This document shows positions 8,735 through 16,721 of a stretch of DNA of 34,008 nucleotides, piece after piece. Numbering within the stretch: the first letter of the stretch is position 1; each line of letters opens with the position of its first letter. Under the pieces are notes generated by a model, which was not told the DNA's origin, did no database searches, and was given only the letters and a program-made list of their open reading frames with translations. The stretch is from contig CAZVEO010000012.1 of NCBI GenBank assembly GCA_964626385.1, forward strand, positions 1 to 34,008, written 5' to 3'. Source of the DNA: Scybalousia_A sp964626385 (lineage in GTDB: Bacteria; Bacteroidota; Bacteroidia; Bacteroidales; P3). Made by a program: the position numbers and the translations under genes.

Positions 8735-11113
8735 TTAATAGATATTTTCTCTTTCCCAAAGTAAAAGTTCTTGCTCTACGAGTTGAGTATTTATTTTTTT
8801 TGCCAAAGTATCTCTTGCGTCAAAAAACTCTTCAAAAATTGGTAAATATTCTTTCTCAACAACTTGTTTTATAGTATTTCTTCCAAAACCTCTTGTACCT
8901 TTAGTGGTTTTGGTTTTTACTATTCTTGTATCTGTATCCAAAATCTCAAAATTGTGATTATCTTTGCCCATAATAGCGTTGGTTATATCATAAAAACCAT
9001 CGTTCCAATCTTTGTTTTGATATTCTTTATTGCTATGATAATATTTAAAAACTTTTAAGGCAGAGTTATACAAATTCATTGCCTCCGAGGAAAAATCAAA
9101 TTGATGAAAAAACTCTCTAAAATCAAAAGGCTGTTCATTTAAGGTATCTTCTACATCTCCTTTGTAGTCTTGTGGAAAAAGGACGTTAAGAGCATTATTA
9201 GGACATTGCAATTCCTCAGAAGTAAAAGGCATAATATAATTGTTTTGTCCCTTATTTGTAAAAGCACAGCCTAAATAAAATTGCGAAAACATTATAGCAT
9301 TAGAAAACAATTCATCAGATATATTCTTTATTTTTCCTTTATAAACATAGTCATTCCATTCAAAATACTTGGCATCTGTATTAAAGCAAAGCCCTTTTGA
9401 AAGCAAACAATATTTTAGATTTTGTGTAGTTATACGATTTTGATTTTTAGAAACCTTATTTGTTAGGTTTATACAACTATGAATATAACTGAAATTTCCC
9501 AAAGCCATACCTTTTTGATTGTCTTTAACAACTTTTTGCATTTCTTTAAAAAGATTTGGCTTTGAATTATTATAAGTATAGGTCTTTATATAGTTGAGTT
9601 TATATTCTTTTTTATCATACTCATATCTATCTGCTTTTATTTTTTTGTTATTTACTTTGTTATTGTTGTCTTTATCAAAAATCACCATACTTATAGGCCA
9701 TTCTGATAGTCCAAAAGTAGTTTTTGCATTGGAAAAAATATGAGAAACAACTCCATATTCAGATTTTATGTAATTGTCAATTTCATCTCTAAGAAAACTT
9801 TCCAACATATAATAAAATACTATGACTTGTGGTTTAAGTTGCAATACTTTGTTAAAAAATTCTATGGCAATATTGTTATCAAACTCTTTTTTGTTTTGGT
9901 AAGGAGGATTCATAATTACCATTAATTTGCGGTTTTCTCTCATACAAATTTCGTTAATGGAGAGGGTTTGACCTTTGTACTTCCAATAAGGTTGTTGTTT
10001 ACTTGAAAAATAATCATACTTGACAACATTATTAAACCCTTTTATAAAGCAAGTGTCCACGTCTATTTGTTCCAAAGTAGAAAGGTAACAATATTGTTTG
10101 TATTCTTTGCCAAATTGATTCTCCAAATTACCAACTCCGCAACAAGGGTCCATAACAATAAACTCATCCAAGTTATAATATTGCCTTAGTATTTCGTTTT
10201 GTTTCTCTACAAAACAAGTAGGAGTATATTCGCCTCCCGTATCTCTGCGGTATTTGTCAGAGTATAGTAAAGAAGAATGTTCAAGTATCTTTAAAAACTC
10301 TTCTTTAACTGGAGGTCGTTTATATTTTTTCCAGAAACTGTCATATTTATTTTTATCTGCAAAAGAATAATAAAAAGAAATAGGCGAGCAAAGAAACCTT
10401 ATGCCGTCAAGTTCTCCATCGCCGTCATATACAATAGCATAACTATTTAACTTTGTTCCTTCCCTTATAAGGTCTTTTTCTATTTTTCCCAAAACATCAT
10501 CGTAAACACTTTTAGTGTATTTGGCTCCGTTAAGAGTATCAACCAAAAAAATGTTTATAATATCTTGTTCATCTCTTATAAGTTCATTAAATCTTATCTC
10601 GTCTTTCCAATGATTGTATACTACACTTAAATTTTTTACGCTTATTTGTATTTTAGTACTTTTGTCTTGTTTAAACTGCTTGTAAAATTCTCCTATCTCC
10701 TCATTTTTATATTGAGAAATCTTTCCTATAAGTCTGTCATTTATCCTATCAATAGCGTCTTTGGAAGGAAGGCTCGGCTTTTCCGCTTTCCAATTAAAAT
10801 CATTGTTATACATAACCGCATCTTCCGAACAGTCAATAAGTTCCAAAACATCGTCCTCATTCCTATTCTTATATATCAAAGCAACGTAGGAAAGTATTGC
10901 TTCTTGTTTTTTGTTGGTCAAAATAACTTGTGCCAAAGCCTGTCTATGCTCTGCAAGGGTGCTTATCTGATATTTTGCCTCAATGTACAAAAGTTTATTG
11001 CCGTTTTGGTCTTTGAGCAAAATATCAACCTCATTCAATACATCCAAATCCCAAGTACCTTCTTCAAAATACTTCTCACAAAAATTCTTCTTAAAATTTA
11101 CTTCCTCTGCCAT
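8735..11113 (-). CDS. Type IIG-like restriction-methylation protein (nuclease plus N6-adenine methyltransferase)
   Basis: 792 residues. The N-terminus has a PD-(D/E)xK-like pattern: Asp30 in NEVDILL, then Glu45 and Lys47 in YIEAKYQ. A helical linker follows. The methyltransferase part has a motif X-like GGEYTP (293-298), the AdoMet-binding DPCCGVGN (322-329) and the catalytic NPPY (402-405), typical of gamma-class adenine-N6 enzymes of the Eco57I type. The C-terminal ~300 residues have no motif I recognise and probably hold the target-recognition domain. One chain with both activities is the type IIG layout; the recognition site cannot be read from sequence. It starts 25 bp after the preceding secreted-protein gene, so the two may share a transcript. 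Alternative: a methyltransferase with a non-cutting nuclease relic. Confidence 0.82.
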   Translation of the reverse strand: MAEEVNFKKNFCEKYFEEGTWDLDVLNEVDILLKDQNGNKLLYIEAKYQISTLAEHRQALAQVILTNKKQEAILSYVALIYKNRNEDDVLELIDCSEDAVMYNNDFNWKAEKPSLPSKDAIDRINDRLIGKISQYKNEEIGEFYKQFKQDKSTKIQISVKNLSVVYNHWKDEIRFNELIRDEQDIINIFLVDTLNGAKYTKSVYDDVLGKIEKDLIREGTKLNSYAIVYDGDGELDGIRFLCSPISFYYSFADKNKYDSFWKKYKRPPVKEEFLKILEHSSLLYSDKYRRDTGGEYTPTCFVEKQNEILRQYYNLDEFIVMDPCCGVGNLENQFGKEYKQYCYLSTLEQIDVDTCFIKGFNNVVKYDYFSSKQQPYWKYKGQTLSINEICMRENRKLMVIMNPPYQNKKEFDNNIAIEFFNKVLQLKPQVIVFYYMLESFLRDEIDNYIKSEYGVVSHIFSNAKTTFGLSEWPISMVIFDKDNNNKVNNKKIKADRYEYDKKEYKLNYIKTYTYNNSKPNLFKEMQKVVKDNQKGMALGNFSYIHSCINLTNKVSKNQNRITTQNLKYCLLSKGLCFNTDAKYFEWNDYVYKGKIKNISDELFSNAIMFSQFYLGCAFTNKGQNNYIMPFTSEELQCPNNALNVLFPQDYKGDVEDTLNEQPFDFREFFHQFDFSSEAMNLYNSALKVFKYYHSNKEYQNKDWNDGFYDITNAIMGKDNHNFEILDTDTRIVKTKTTKGTRGFGRNTIKQVVEKEYLPIFEEFFDARDTLAKKINTQLVEQELLLWERENIY

Positions 11114-11138
11114 ATCTTATTTTATCTTTTTAGTATTT

Positions 11139-11984
11139 TTAATTATCAATACTTACCTCTCTATTTAGAGAAAATTCAAATCTGCTTTTTGTTGCTCTTT
11201 CGCTTTCTTGCAATCCGTCTTCTTTATTACTAAGCCTTACAGCTCCAAAATAAAAAAGTTTTCCCTTATTCTCTGTAGTACGTTTTGTATTTTCATAAAA
11301 AAACCACCATTTGCCTTCTTTATCTATATACCATCTAAGCCTATTGCCTAATTTTGTATCGCCTGTTCCGTAGTTGTGAGTTACAATATCTTGTCTATTA
11401 TCTAAAGTAGTACGTATTTCAACAATAGTATCACTATAAAAATTAAGGTAGGTATAGTTCCATCTCGGGTTTCTTACACCACAATATAGCCAACGCCTGA
11501 TAGACATAGGAAGATTTGTTTTATAATCCTTAGGTACTCCTCCGCTAACAATAGGGTCATCAGTATCACCATAAAGCCATATTCCATAGTACAATTTCAA
11601 AGCCTCTCGTAATTCTTCCTCTGTGATATTTCCTTTTAAAATATCTATGCCTATGTTGTCTATATTAGTTAATTGTTTTTCTTTGTAAAGATTCTCTATT
11701 CTATGAGTTATGGGTTTTCTAAAAATATAATAAACTATATAGCCTACGGGAGCGGTTATTTGAGAGTAAAAACTTTGTAGAAACATCTTTGAATAAGTTT
11801 TATAGCATTCTCTTTTTTGTTCTCTATTATCTTCGTTTTTCCAATAGTCCTCCCATAAGACATTTAACATATTGGTTGTTTGTTCTTCTTTTGTTACTTC
11901 CTGTCCGTAAAGTAAGTTGGTAAGTGTAAGCAAAACAGCAACAAACAATAGTTTTATATGATTTATATTTTTTTGTATAAACAT
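11139..11984 (-). CDS. Secreted protein of unknown function
   Basis: 281 residues. The N-terminus is a signal peptide (hydrophobic LLFVAVLLTLTNLLYGQ). The mature part has a short hydrophobic patch (APVGYIVYYIF) and a C-terminal half rich in Trp, Tyr and Arg: MSIRRWLYCGVRNPRWNYTY, NYGTGDTKLGNRLRWYID and KGKLFYFGAVRLSNKEDG. The RNPxxN signature and GTGDT stretch recall, from memory and unchecked, a family of small phage-encoded proteins. I do not recognise a function. It has its own promoter at 12002-12029 and runs into the type IIG-like gene after 25 bp. That adjacency could be chance or could mean a shared accessory island. Confidence 0.75.
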   Translation of the reverse strand: MFIQKNINHIKLLFVAVLLTLTNLLYGQEVTKEEQTTNMLNVLWEDYWKNEDNREQKRECYKTYSKMFLQSFYSQITAPVGYIVYYIFRKPITHRIENLYKEKQLTNIDNIGIDILKGNITEEELREALKLYYGIWLYGDTDDPIVSGGVPKDYKTNLPMSIRRWLYCGVRNPRWNYTYLNFYSDTIVEIRTTLDNRQDIVTHNYGTGDTKLGNRLRWYIDKEGKWWFFYENTKRTTENKGKLFYFGAVRLSNKEDGLQESERATKSRFEFSLNREVSIDN

Positions 11985-12001
11985 AATTTAGATTTATCTT
12001 G

Positions 12002-12029
12002 CAAAGGTAATTTATTTTGAAAAAACAAA
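12002..12029 (-). promoter_or_regulatory. Promoter-like boxes for the secreted-protein gene
   Basis: Minus-strand TTTG (12029-12026) and TACCTTTG (12009-12002), separated by 16 nt, somewhat shorter than the usual 19-20. The ATG at 11984 follows 17 nt later. It is divergent from the lpxC promoter. Confidence 0.5.
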
Positions 12030-12094
12030 GTTTGTTATGTAGGGTAAAATTTAAACTTATACTCAATTTTACTTAGAATATTAAAAAAAGTTAG

Positions 12095-12102
12095 TAACTT
12101 TG
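12095..12102 (+). promoter_or_regulatory. -7 box (TAACTTTG) of lpxC-fabZ
   Basis: TAACTTTG lies only 9 nt before the ATG at 12112. If this is the -7 element, the transcript begins about 6 nt before the start codon, so it is nearly leaderless. The upstream -33 element is weak. Confidence 0.55.
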
Positions 12103-12111
12103 CCACCCGTT

Positions 12112-13494
12112 ATGGATAGTCAAAGGAGTATAAAGAATATTGTTAGCATAGAGGGTAGAGGATTACATAGTGGTAAGTTGTCAAAGGTAACCTTGAAGCC
12201 TGCTGATGTAGATAAGGGAGTATATTTCAAACGAATAGATTTGGAAAATATGCCTATATTAAAGGCAGATTGTGATTTAACTGGTCAGACAACAAGGAAT
12301 ACTACCATAGAAAAAAATGGCGTAAGCATTTCTACCATAGAGCATTTGATGGCTACTCTAAGGGCTTTTGCAATAGATAATATTGAAATAGAAGTTTCTT
12401 GTGAGGAAGTACCCATATTGGACGGAAGTGCAAAATATTGGGTGGAACTTTTGGAGAGGGCAGAAGTTGTTGAGCAAGAAAAGGCAAAAAAAGTTTATAA
12501 AATCTCTCAACCTATACATTTTGTTTCTGAGGATGGCAAGAGCGAGTATTGGGCATTGCCTTCTGATGAGTTTTCAGTAAGTTGTGTTATTGATTTTGAT
12601 TCTTCTCTCATCGGTACTCAAACGGCAGAGATGAAGGATTTAAAAGATTTTAAAAAAGATTTTTCTCCTTGTAGAACATTTGTTTTTTTGTCTGAAATAC
12701 TACCTCTTGTACAACACAATCTTATAAAGGGTGGTGATTTAAACAATGCTATTATTTTTGTAGATAAGGTCTTGGAAAAAGATTTGCAAGAAAAAATTGC
12801 GACTATATTTAATAAAAACACTGCCGATATTAAAGTAGAAAAAGGCGTATTGAACAATATTCAACTTAATTTTGATAACGAACCTGCAAGACATAAGTTA
12901 TTGGACTTTATTGGCGATATTTCTCTTGCTGGAATGAATATAAAGGGACATTTTATTGTCAAATGTCCTGGACATACAAATAACAAAATTTTTGCAAAAA
13001 AACTAAGAAGTGTTATGGAAAATCAGAATGTTTTACCTATATACGACCCTACTAAACCTCCTGTATTTGATGTAATGGAGATAAGAAAGCGCTTACCTCA
13101 TCGTTTCCCTATGTTATTGGTGGACAAAATTATAGAAGTGGGAGAGGACTATGTTGTTGGACTAAAAAATGTTACTGCCAATGAAGATTTCTTTAACGGA
13201 CATTTTCCAGATGAACCTGTAATGCCGGGTGTTCTTATTGTAGAAGCTTTGGGACAAACGGGGGGATTATTAGTTTTGAGCAATATCAAGGACGGAGAAA
13301 AGTATAATACTTACTTTATGAAATTTGAGGAAGTAAAATTTAGACACAAAGTAGTACCCGGTGATACTCTTTTGATGAAACTTTCTCTAATAGAGCCTAT
13401 AAGACGAGGCATTGTAAAGATGAAAGGCATTGCTTATGTTGGTAATACTATTTGTGTTGAGGCAGTGTTGATGGCTATGGTTACCAAAGCATAA
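12112..13494 (+). CDS. lpxC-fabZ: Bifunctional UDP-3-O-acyl-GlcNAc deacetylase / 3-hydroxyacyl-ACP dehydratase
   Basis: 460 residues from ATG 12112 (MDSQRSIKN). An in-frame TTG at 12100 would overlap the promoter box and is rejected. Residues 1-310 are LpxC, the zinc deacetylase committing to lipid A, with the zinc His78 in STIEHLMA and the later ARHKLLDFIGD and KGHFIVKCPGH motifs. Residues ~320-460 are FabZ, with EIRKRLPHRFPMLL, and the catalytic His364 and Glu378 in NGHFPDEPVMPGVLIVEALG. The fusion is characteristic of Bacteroidota and couples acyl-chain supply to lipid A. lpxA follows 36 bp downstream. Confidence 0.96.
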   Translation: MDSQRSIKNIVSIEGRGLHSGKLSKVTLKPADVDKGVYFKRIDLENMPILKADCDLTGQTTRNTTIEKNGVSISTIEHLMATLRAFAIDNIEIEVSCEEVPILDGSAKYWVELLERAEVVEQEKAKKVYKISQPIHFVSEDGKSEYWALPSDEFSVSCVIDFDSSLIGTQTAEMKDLKDFKKDFSPCRTFVFLSEILPLVQHNLIKGGDLNNAIIFVDKVLEKDLQEKIATIFNKNTADIKVEKGVLNNIQLNFDNEPARHKLLDFIGDISLAGMNIKGHFIVKCPGHTNNKIFAKKLRSVMENQNVLPIYDPTKPPVFDVMEIRKRLPHRFPMLLVDKIIEVGEDYVVGLKNVTANEDFFNGHFPDEPVMPGVLIVEALGQTGGLLVLSNIKDGEKYNTYFMKFEEVKFRHKVVPGDTLLMKLSLIEPIRRGIVKMKGIAYVGNTICVEAVLMAMVTKA

Positions 13495-13530
13495 GTTAAG
13501 AAATACAATAAAGGATATATTTTGTTTGGC

Positions 13531-14319
13531 ATGGAAAATATGTATTTTTTGAGTGATAAGGCAAAGTTGGGCAAAAATGTTAAAATAGAGCCTTTTGCTG
13601 TCATATATGATGATGTAGTAATAGGTGATAATTGCTCAATAGGAGCGGGAGCAGTTATTTTCCCTGGTGTAAGAATGGGAAACGATTGCAGGGTTTTTCC
13701 CGGTGCAAGTATTGGTGCAATACCGCAAGATTTGAAATTTGATGGAGAATATACTACTGTTGAAATAGGAAACAATAACACTATAAGGGAATATGCTACT
13801 ATAAATAGAGGAACGGCTGCAAGTGGAAAAACGGTTATAGGCGATAATAATCTTATAATGGCTTATGTTCATGTGGCACATGATTGTGTGGTTGGAAATA
13901 ACTGTGTTTTGGCTAATAATACTACTCTTGCGGGACATATAACCATAGAGGACTATGTGATAACGGGAGGAATGACTGCTATACATCAATTTGTTCATGT
14001 TGGACAACATGCCATACTTGCAGGTGGTTCTTTGGTAGATAAGGATATACCTCCTTTTGTTAAAGTGGGAAAGTTCCCTGTCTCTTATTGTGGAGTCAAT
14101 TCGGTAGGACTACATAGAAGGGGGTTTACTCAAGAGGAAATCAACGAAATACAGTCAATATATAGAATAGTTTTCCAGAGTGGGTTGCTATATAGTAAGG
14201 CTTTGGAAGAGATTAAGGCTTTAAAACAAACAAAATTTACCAACATAATAGCCACCTTTATGGAAAAAGCCGATAGAGGTTTAATAAGGGGGTTTAATTC
14301 GGTTGATTCTCGTGTGTAA
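13531..14319 (+). CDS. lpxA: UDP-N-acetylglucosamine acyltransferase
   Basis: 262 residues from ATG 13531; a TTG three codons earlier is less likely. LpxA transfers a 3-hydroxyacyl chain to UDP-GlcNAc, the first lipid A step. The left-handed beta-helix hexapeptides are plain (VVIGDNCSIGAGAVIFPGV, KTVIGDNNLIMAYVHVAHDC), with the catalytic His117 in VAHDC. ASIGAIPQDLKF is a family signature. It lies downstream of lpxC-fabZ as usual in this phylum; no lpxD is beside it here. Its 3' end faces cdd with only 15 bp between. Confidence 0.95.
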   Translation: MENMYFLSDKAKLGKNVKIEPFAVIYDDVVIGDNCSIGAGAVIFPGVRMGNDCRVFPGASIGAIPQDLKFDGEYTTVEIGNNNTIREYATINRGTAASGKTVIGDNNLIMAYVHVAHDCVVGNNCVLANNTTLAGHITIEDYVITGGMTAIHQFVHVGQHAILAGGSLVDKDIPPFVKVGKFPVSYCGVNSVGLHRRGFTQEEINEIQSIYRIVFQSGLLYSKALEEIKALKQTKFTNIIATFMEKADRGLIRGFNSVDSRV

Positions 14320-14334
14320 AGAGTTACAAATAAT

Positions 14335-14799
14335 TTAGAAATCAAAAGAAAAGGGTAAAAGACTGTCTACATTATTAAAGCAAAGTACTTTGTTGTCCTT
14401 TGTGAGTATCATTACTTTTATATCTTGTTTGGTAATAGAATTTTGAAATTCAACCATAACTTGTCTGCATGCGCCACAAGGAAATGCTGTGGCGGGTTCG
14501 TCTTTTTCGTTTTGAGCAACTATAAAGAGGGTTTGAGGTTTTTCCTTTTCTGCTCCAAGTGAAAAAAGAGCTGTTCTTTCTGCACACAACCCCGAGGGGT
14601 AAGCAATGTTTTCTTGATTGCAACCTACAAAAATTTTGTCCGAAATAGTCCTTATAGCACAAGCGACTTTGAAGTTGGAATAAGGAGAGTAAGAGTTTTC
14701 TAATTCTGCTTTTGCTTTCTCTAATAATTCTTTGTCTTTTGCCGATAATTCTTCTATTTGTAATATCTTATAATCAATGTTTAAAGTATGCTTTTCCAT
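14335..14799 (-). CDS. cdd: Cytidine deaminase
   Basis: 154 residues. It deaminates cytidine and deoxycytidine to uridine forms in pyrimidine salvage. The active site is visible: CAER (zinc Cys72, proton-shuttle Glu74) and PCGACRQ (zinc Cys108 and Cys111). A three-Cys ligand set is typical of the small tetrameric enzymes. It starts 3 bp after the fcl stop codon, so the two are co-transcribed although functionally unrelated. Confidence 0.95.
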   Translation of the reverse strand: MEKHTLNIDYKILQIEELSAKDKELLEKAKAELENSYSPYSNFKVACAIRTISDKIFVGCNQENIAYPSGLCAERTALFSLGAEKEKPQTLFIVAQNEKDEPATAFPCGACRQVMVEFQNSITKQDIKVMILTKDNKVLCFNNVDSLLPFSFDF

Positions 14800-14802
14800 T
14801 TT

Positions 14803-15882
14803 TTATAAAGAGTTTTTATACCATTGTGTTAATAGGTGTATTCCTTCTTGCAATTCAACTTTGTGTTGCCACCCCAAAGAATGTAACTTGCTTACATCGG
14901 TTAGTTTTCTTGGAGTACCATCTGGAAAAGATTCATCCCAAAGAATCTCTCCCTTATAATTAATTTCTTGTTTTATTTTTTCTGACAAGTCTTTTATTGT
15001 TATTTCTTTGCCTGTACCTATGTTTATATGGCAATTTCTTATTTCCTTATCGACTTGCTTGTAAGTATCTTTGAAATCTACGTTTAGCAAAATATACACG
15101 CTTGCGTCTGCCATATCTTCGCTCCAAAGAAATTCTCTTAACACCTTTCCACTACCCCAAAGTGTTAGACTATTTTGTTTTATTCCATATTTGCAAAGTA
15201 TGTTTATTATTTCGCTTTGAGAGTTTTGTCCTGTTATGTTTTCAATAGGTCGTTTATTAAGGTCTTTGCATATAAGTTTCCAATTGTTTTCAGATAGACA
15301 TTTGGCAAGAAATATTTTTCTAATCATTGCTGGTAATACGTGCGAGGTCTCCAAATTAAAATTATCGTTATAACCATAAAGATTTGTTGGCATAACAGCA
15401 ATATAATTACACCCATATTGTAAAGAGAAACTTTCGCACATTTTTAAGCCCGCTATTTTGGCTATTGCATAAGGTTCGTTGGTGTATTCCAATGTATCGG
15501 TAAGGAGAGAATCCTCTTTTATAGGTTGCATTGCCATACGAGGATAAATACAAGTACTACCAAGAAATAAAAGTTTTTTTACTTTATGGCTAAAACTTTC
15601 GCCAATGATATTTTGTTGTATTTGTAAATTGTTATAAATAAAATCTGCTCTATAAAGAGAGTTTGCCATAATACCTCCTACGTGTGCGGCTGCCAATACC
15701 ACTATTTCAGGCTTTTGTTCACCAAAAAATTCTTTCACCTTTTGCCTATCCATTAGGTCTAATTCCTTGTGTGTTTTGCCTATCAGATTATGATAACCTC
15801 TTTGCCTCAAATTTTTCCAAATAGCCGACCCTACCAAGCCTTTGTGTCCTGCTATGTATATTTTGGTATTTTTATCAAACAT
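14803..15882 (-). CDS. fcl: GDP-L-fucose synthase
   Basis: 359 residues, an extended SDR enzyme making GDP-L-fucose by epimerisation and NADPH reduction. The cofactor loop is AGHKGLVGSA (11-20). The catalytic set is Ser109 in LGSTCIYP, Tyr138 and Lys142 in PYAIAKIAG. An insertion at about 195-240 (around ENNWKLICKDLNKRPIENIT) makes it longer than the ~320-residue enterobacterial form, as I recall from Bacteroidota homologues. GDP-fucose feeds surface glycans. No other fucose gene is near; the partner gmd must be elsewhere. Confidence 0.93.
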   Translation of the reverse strand: MFDKNTKIYIAGHKGLVGSAIWKNLRQRGYHNLIGKTHKELDLMDRQKVKEFFGEQKPEIVVLAAAHVGGIMANSLYRADFIYNNLQIQQNIIGESFSHKVKKLLFLGSTCIYPRMAMQPIKEDSLLTDTLEYTNEPYAIAKIAGLKMCESFSLQYGCNYIAVMPTNLYGYNDNFNLETSHVLPAMIRKIFLAKCLSENNWKLICKDLNKRPIENITGQNSQSEIINILCKYGIKQNSLTLWGSGKVLREFLWSEDMADASVYILLNVDFKDTYKQVDKEIRNCHINIGTGKEITIKDLSEKIKQEINYKGEILWDESFPDGTPRKLTDVSKLHSLGWQHKVELQEGIHLLTQWYKNSL

Positions 15883-15911
15883 ATAGATTTTATTTTTTAC
15901 TCCCTTTGTTG

Positions 15912-15919
15912 CAAAATTA
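15912..15919 (-). promoter_or_regulatory. -7 box (TAATTTTG) for fcl-cdd
   Basis: Minus-strand TAATTTTG, 29 nt before the fcl ATG at 15882. No good -33 TTTG at the expected distance. Confidence 0.45.
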
Positions 15920-16080
15920 CAACAAAAACACTTAATCTTTGTATATTAACGCTAACTCGGTGTAAGAAAGAATAAAAAAGTAACGGCTTTGCCCTTATAG
16001 AACACCCTGCGGGTGCACCCTGTGGGTGCAAAATCGGTTTACTGATTATCAATAAGTTACAAATAAAAAGTGTGCACGCG

Positions 16081-16112
16081 TTTGGTCAGGTCAAAAATTC
16101 TTCGTAACTTTG
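16081..16112 (+). promoter_or_regulatory. Consensus promoter inside repeat copy 1
   Basis: TTTG (16081-16084), a 20-nt spacer, TAACTTTG (16105-16112). This is one of the best matches to the Bacteroidetes consensus in the window, yet the nearest gene downstream (nadE) is 600 bp away and has its own box. Confidence 0.7.
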
Positions 16113-16181
16113 TAAGAGAAAAATAATCCTACCACAAAATTAACGACTTTTGCCCTTGTAACTACCTGATAATCAATAAAA

Positions 16182-16219
16182 ACGAATCTTCGTTTCAATT
16201 TCTCGAAACGAAGATTCGT
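16182..16219 (+). repeat. Perfect 15-bp inverted repeat of the dispersed element
   Basis: ACGAATCTTCGTTTC (16182-16196) and GAAACGAAGATTCGT (16205-16219) with an 8-nt loop. It lies about 70 nt downstream of the promoter box and is conserved in copy 2, where the stem reaches 17 bp. No T run follows directly, so a simple terminator role is uncertain. Confidence 0.9.
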
Positions 16220-16240
16220 CGAAATAAAACGAAGATTCAT

Positions 16241-16690
16241 TTTTGTAAAATCCCGATTTGAAAAAATTTTTCTTCAAAAAACCCTTCGAAAACGCTGAAA
16301 ATCAAGAAAAATGCCCATTTTTGACCCTTCGAAAAAGGTTAAGTGATTGATAATCAGTAGTGGCACCCTTATTTTTTGATTTTAAATAGGTATTTACGCG
16401 ATTTCCCGAAAAAATTTTTTTACCCATTTTTTAACAAATCTTGATAGTTCAAAATAAGTTGCAATTAAGTATGCATAAAGTTAGCATAAGTTGTAATAAA
16501 TTTTGATAGGTTGTTATAGATTATTTTATGTAAGCATACCTGCAACCTGTTTTATAAGACACGTGAATTGCAACTGCATGTGTTTTTTTTAAGGCTTTGT
16601 CCCTTATTTATGTTTACTTTGAATAATCTATTCTAATTCATTGTAATTAAAATTTGTTAAGATTGAATTTATCTTATAAAAGAAAATAAT
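16241..16690. other. AT-rich gene-free stretch with decamer repeats
   Basis: No credible coding region. It holds two copies of ACCCTTCGAAAA (about 16280 and 16325) and GATAATCA-type words near 16347. Decamers of the type seen at 1067-1136 occur at 16480-16519 (GTTAGCATAA, GTTGTAATAA, ATTTTGATAG, GTTGTTATAG). A small hairpin-like ACACGTG...CATGTGT lies near 16560-16586, followed by AAGGCTTTGTCCC of the same repeat vocabulary. Confidence 0.65.
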
Positions 16691-16692
16691 AT

Positions 16693-16700
16693 TATCTTTG
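16693..16700 (+). promoter_or_regulatory. -7 box (TATCTTTG) of nadE
   Basis: TATCTTTG 21 nt before the nadE ATG. The -33 element is weak (TTTA at 16668-16671). The expected start, near 16705, coincides with the first ATG of a six-codon open frame. Confidence 0.5.
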
Positions 16701-16721
16701 CATTATGAAACTTCTAAGGAA

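Larger units (their letters stand above)
15975..16240 (+). repeat. Dispersed promoter-hairpin element, copy 1
   Basis: This stretch matches 33775-34008 closely over about 230 bp in the same orientation. In order it holds: AAGTAACGGCTTTGCCC, palindromes CACCCTGCGGGTG and CACCCTGTGGGTG, CAAAATCGGTTTACTG, AATAAGTTACAAA, GTGTGCACGCG, a consensus promoter (16081-16112), about 70 less conserved bases, and the hairpin 16182-16219. An extra half-arm (16226-16240, ACGAAGATTCAT) follows in this copy. It contains no open reading frame. It may encode a small RNA or be a non-autonomous mobile element; both are inference. Confidence 0.85.

Noticed and set aside
10646..11233. Plus-strand open frame of 195 codons
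   Set aside because: It lies antisense to the well-supported restriction-methylation gene, is a Phe/Ile/Leu-rich mirror of its codons, and has no promoter or recognisable domain.
12100..12111. TTG start four codons upstream for lpxC-fabZ
   Set aside because: It overlaps the TAACTTTG box, and the ATG at 12112 gives the normal LpxC N-terminus.
15975..16720. Insertion sequence
   Set aside because: No transposase-like frame of any size is present on either strand and no target-site duplication could be identified, so only a repeat call is supported.
16698..16721. TTG start for nadE
   Set aside because: It lies within the TATCTTTG promoter box; the ATG at 16722 fits the known N-terminus of the glutaminase domain.
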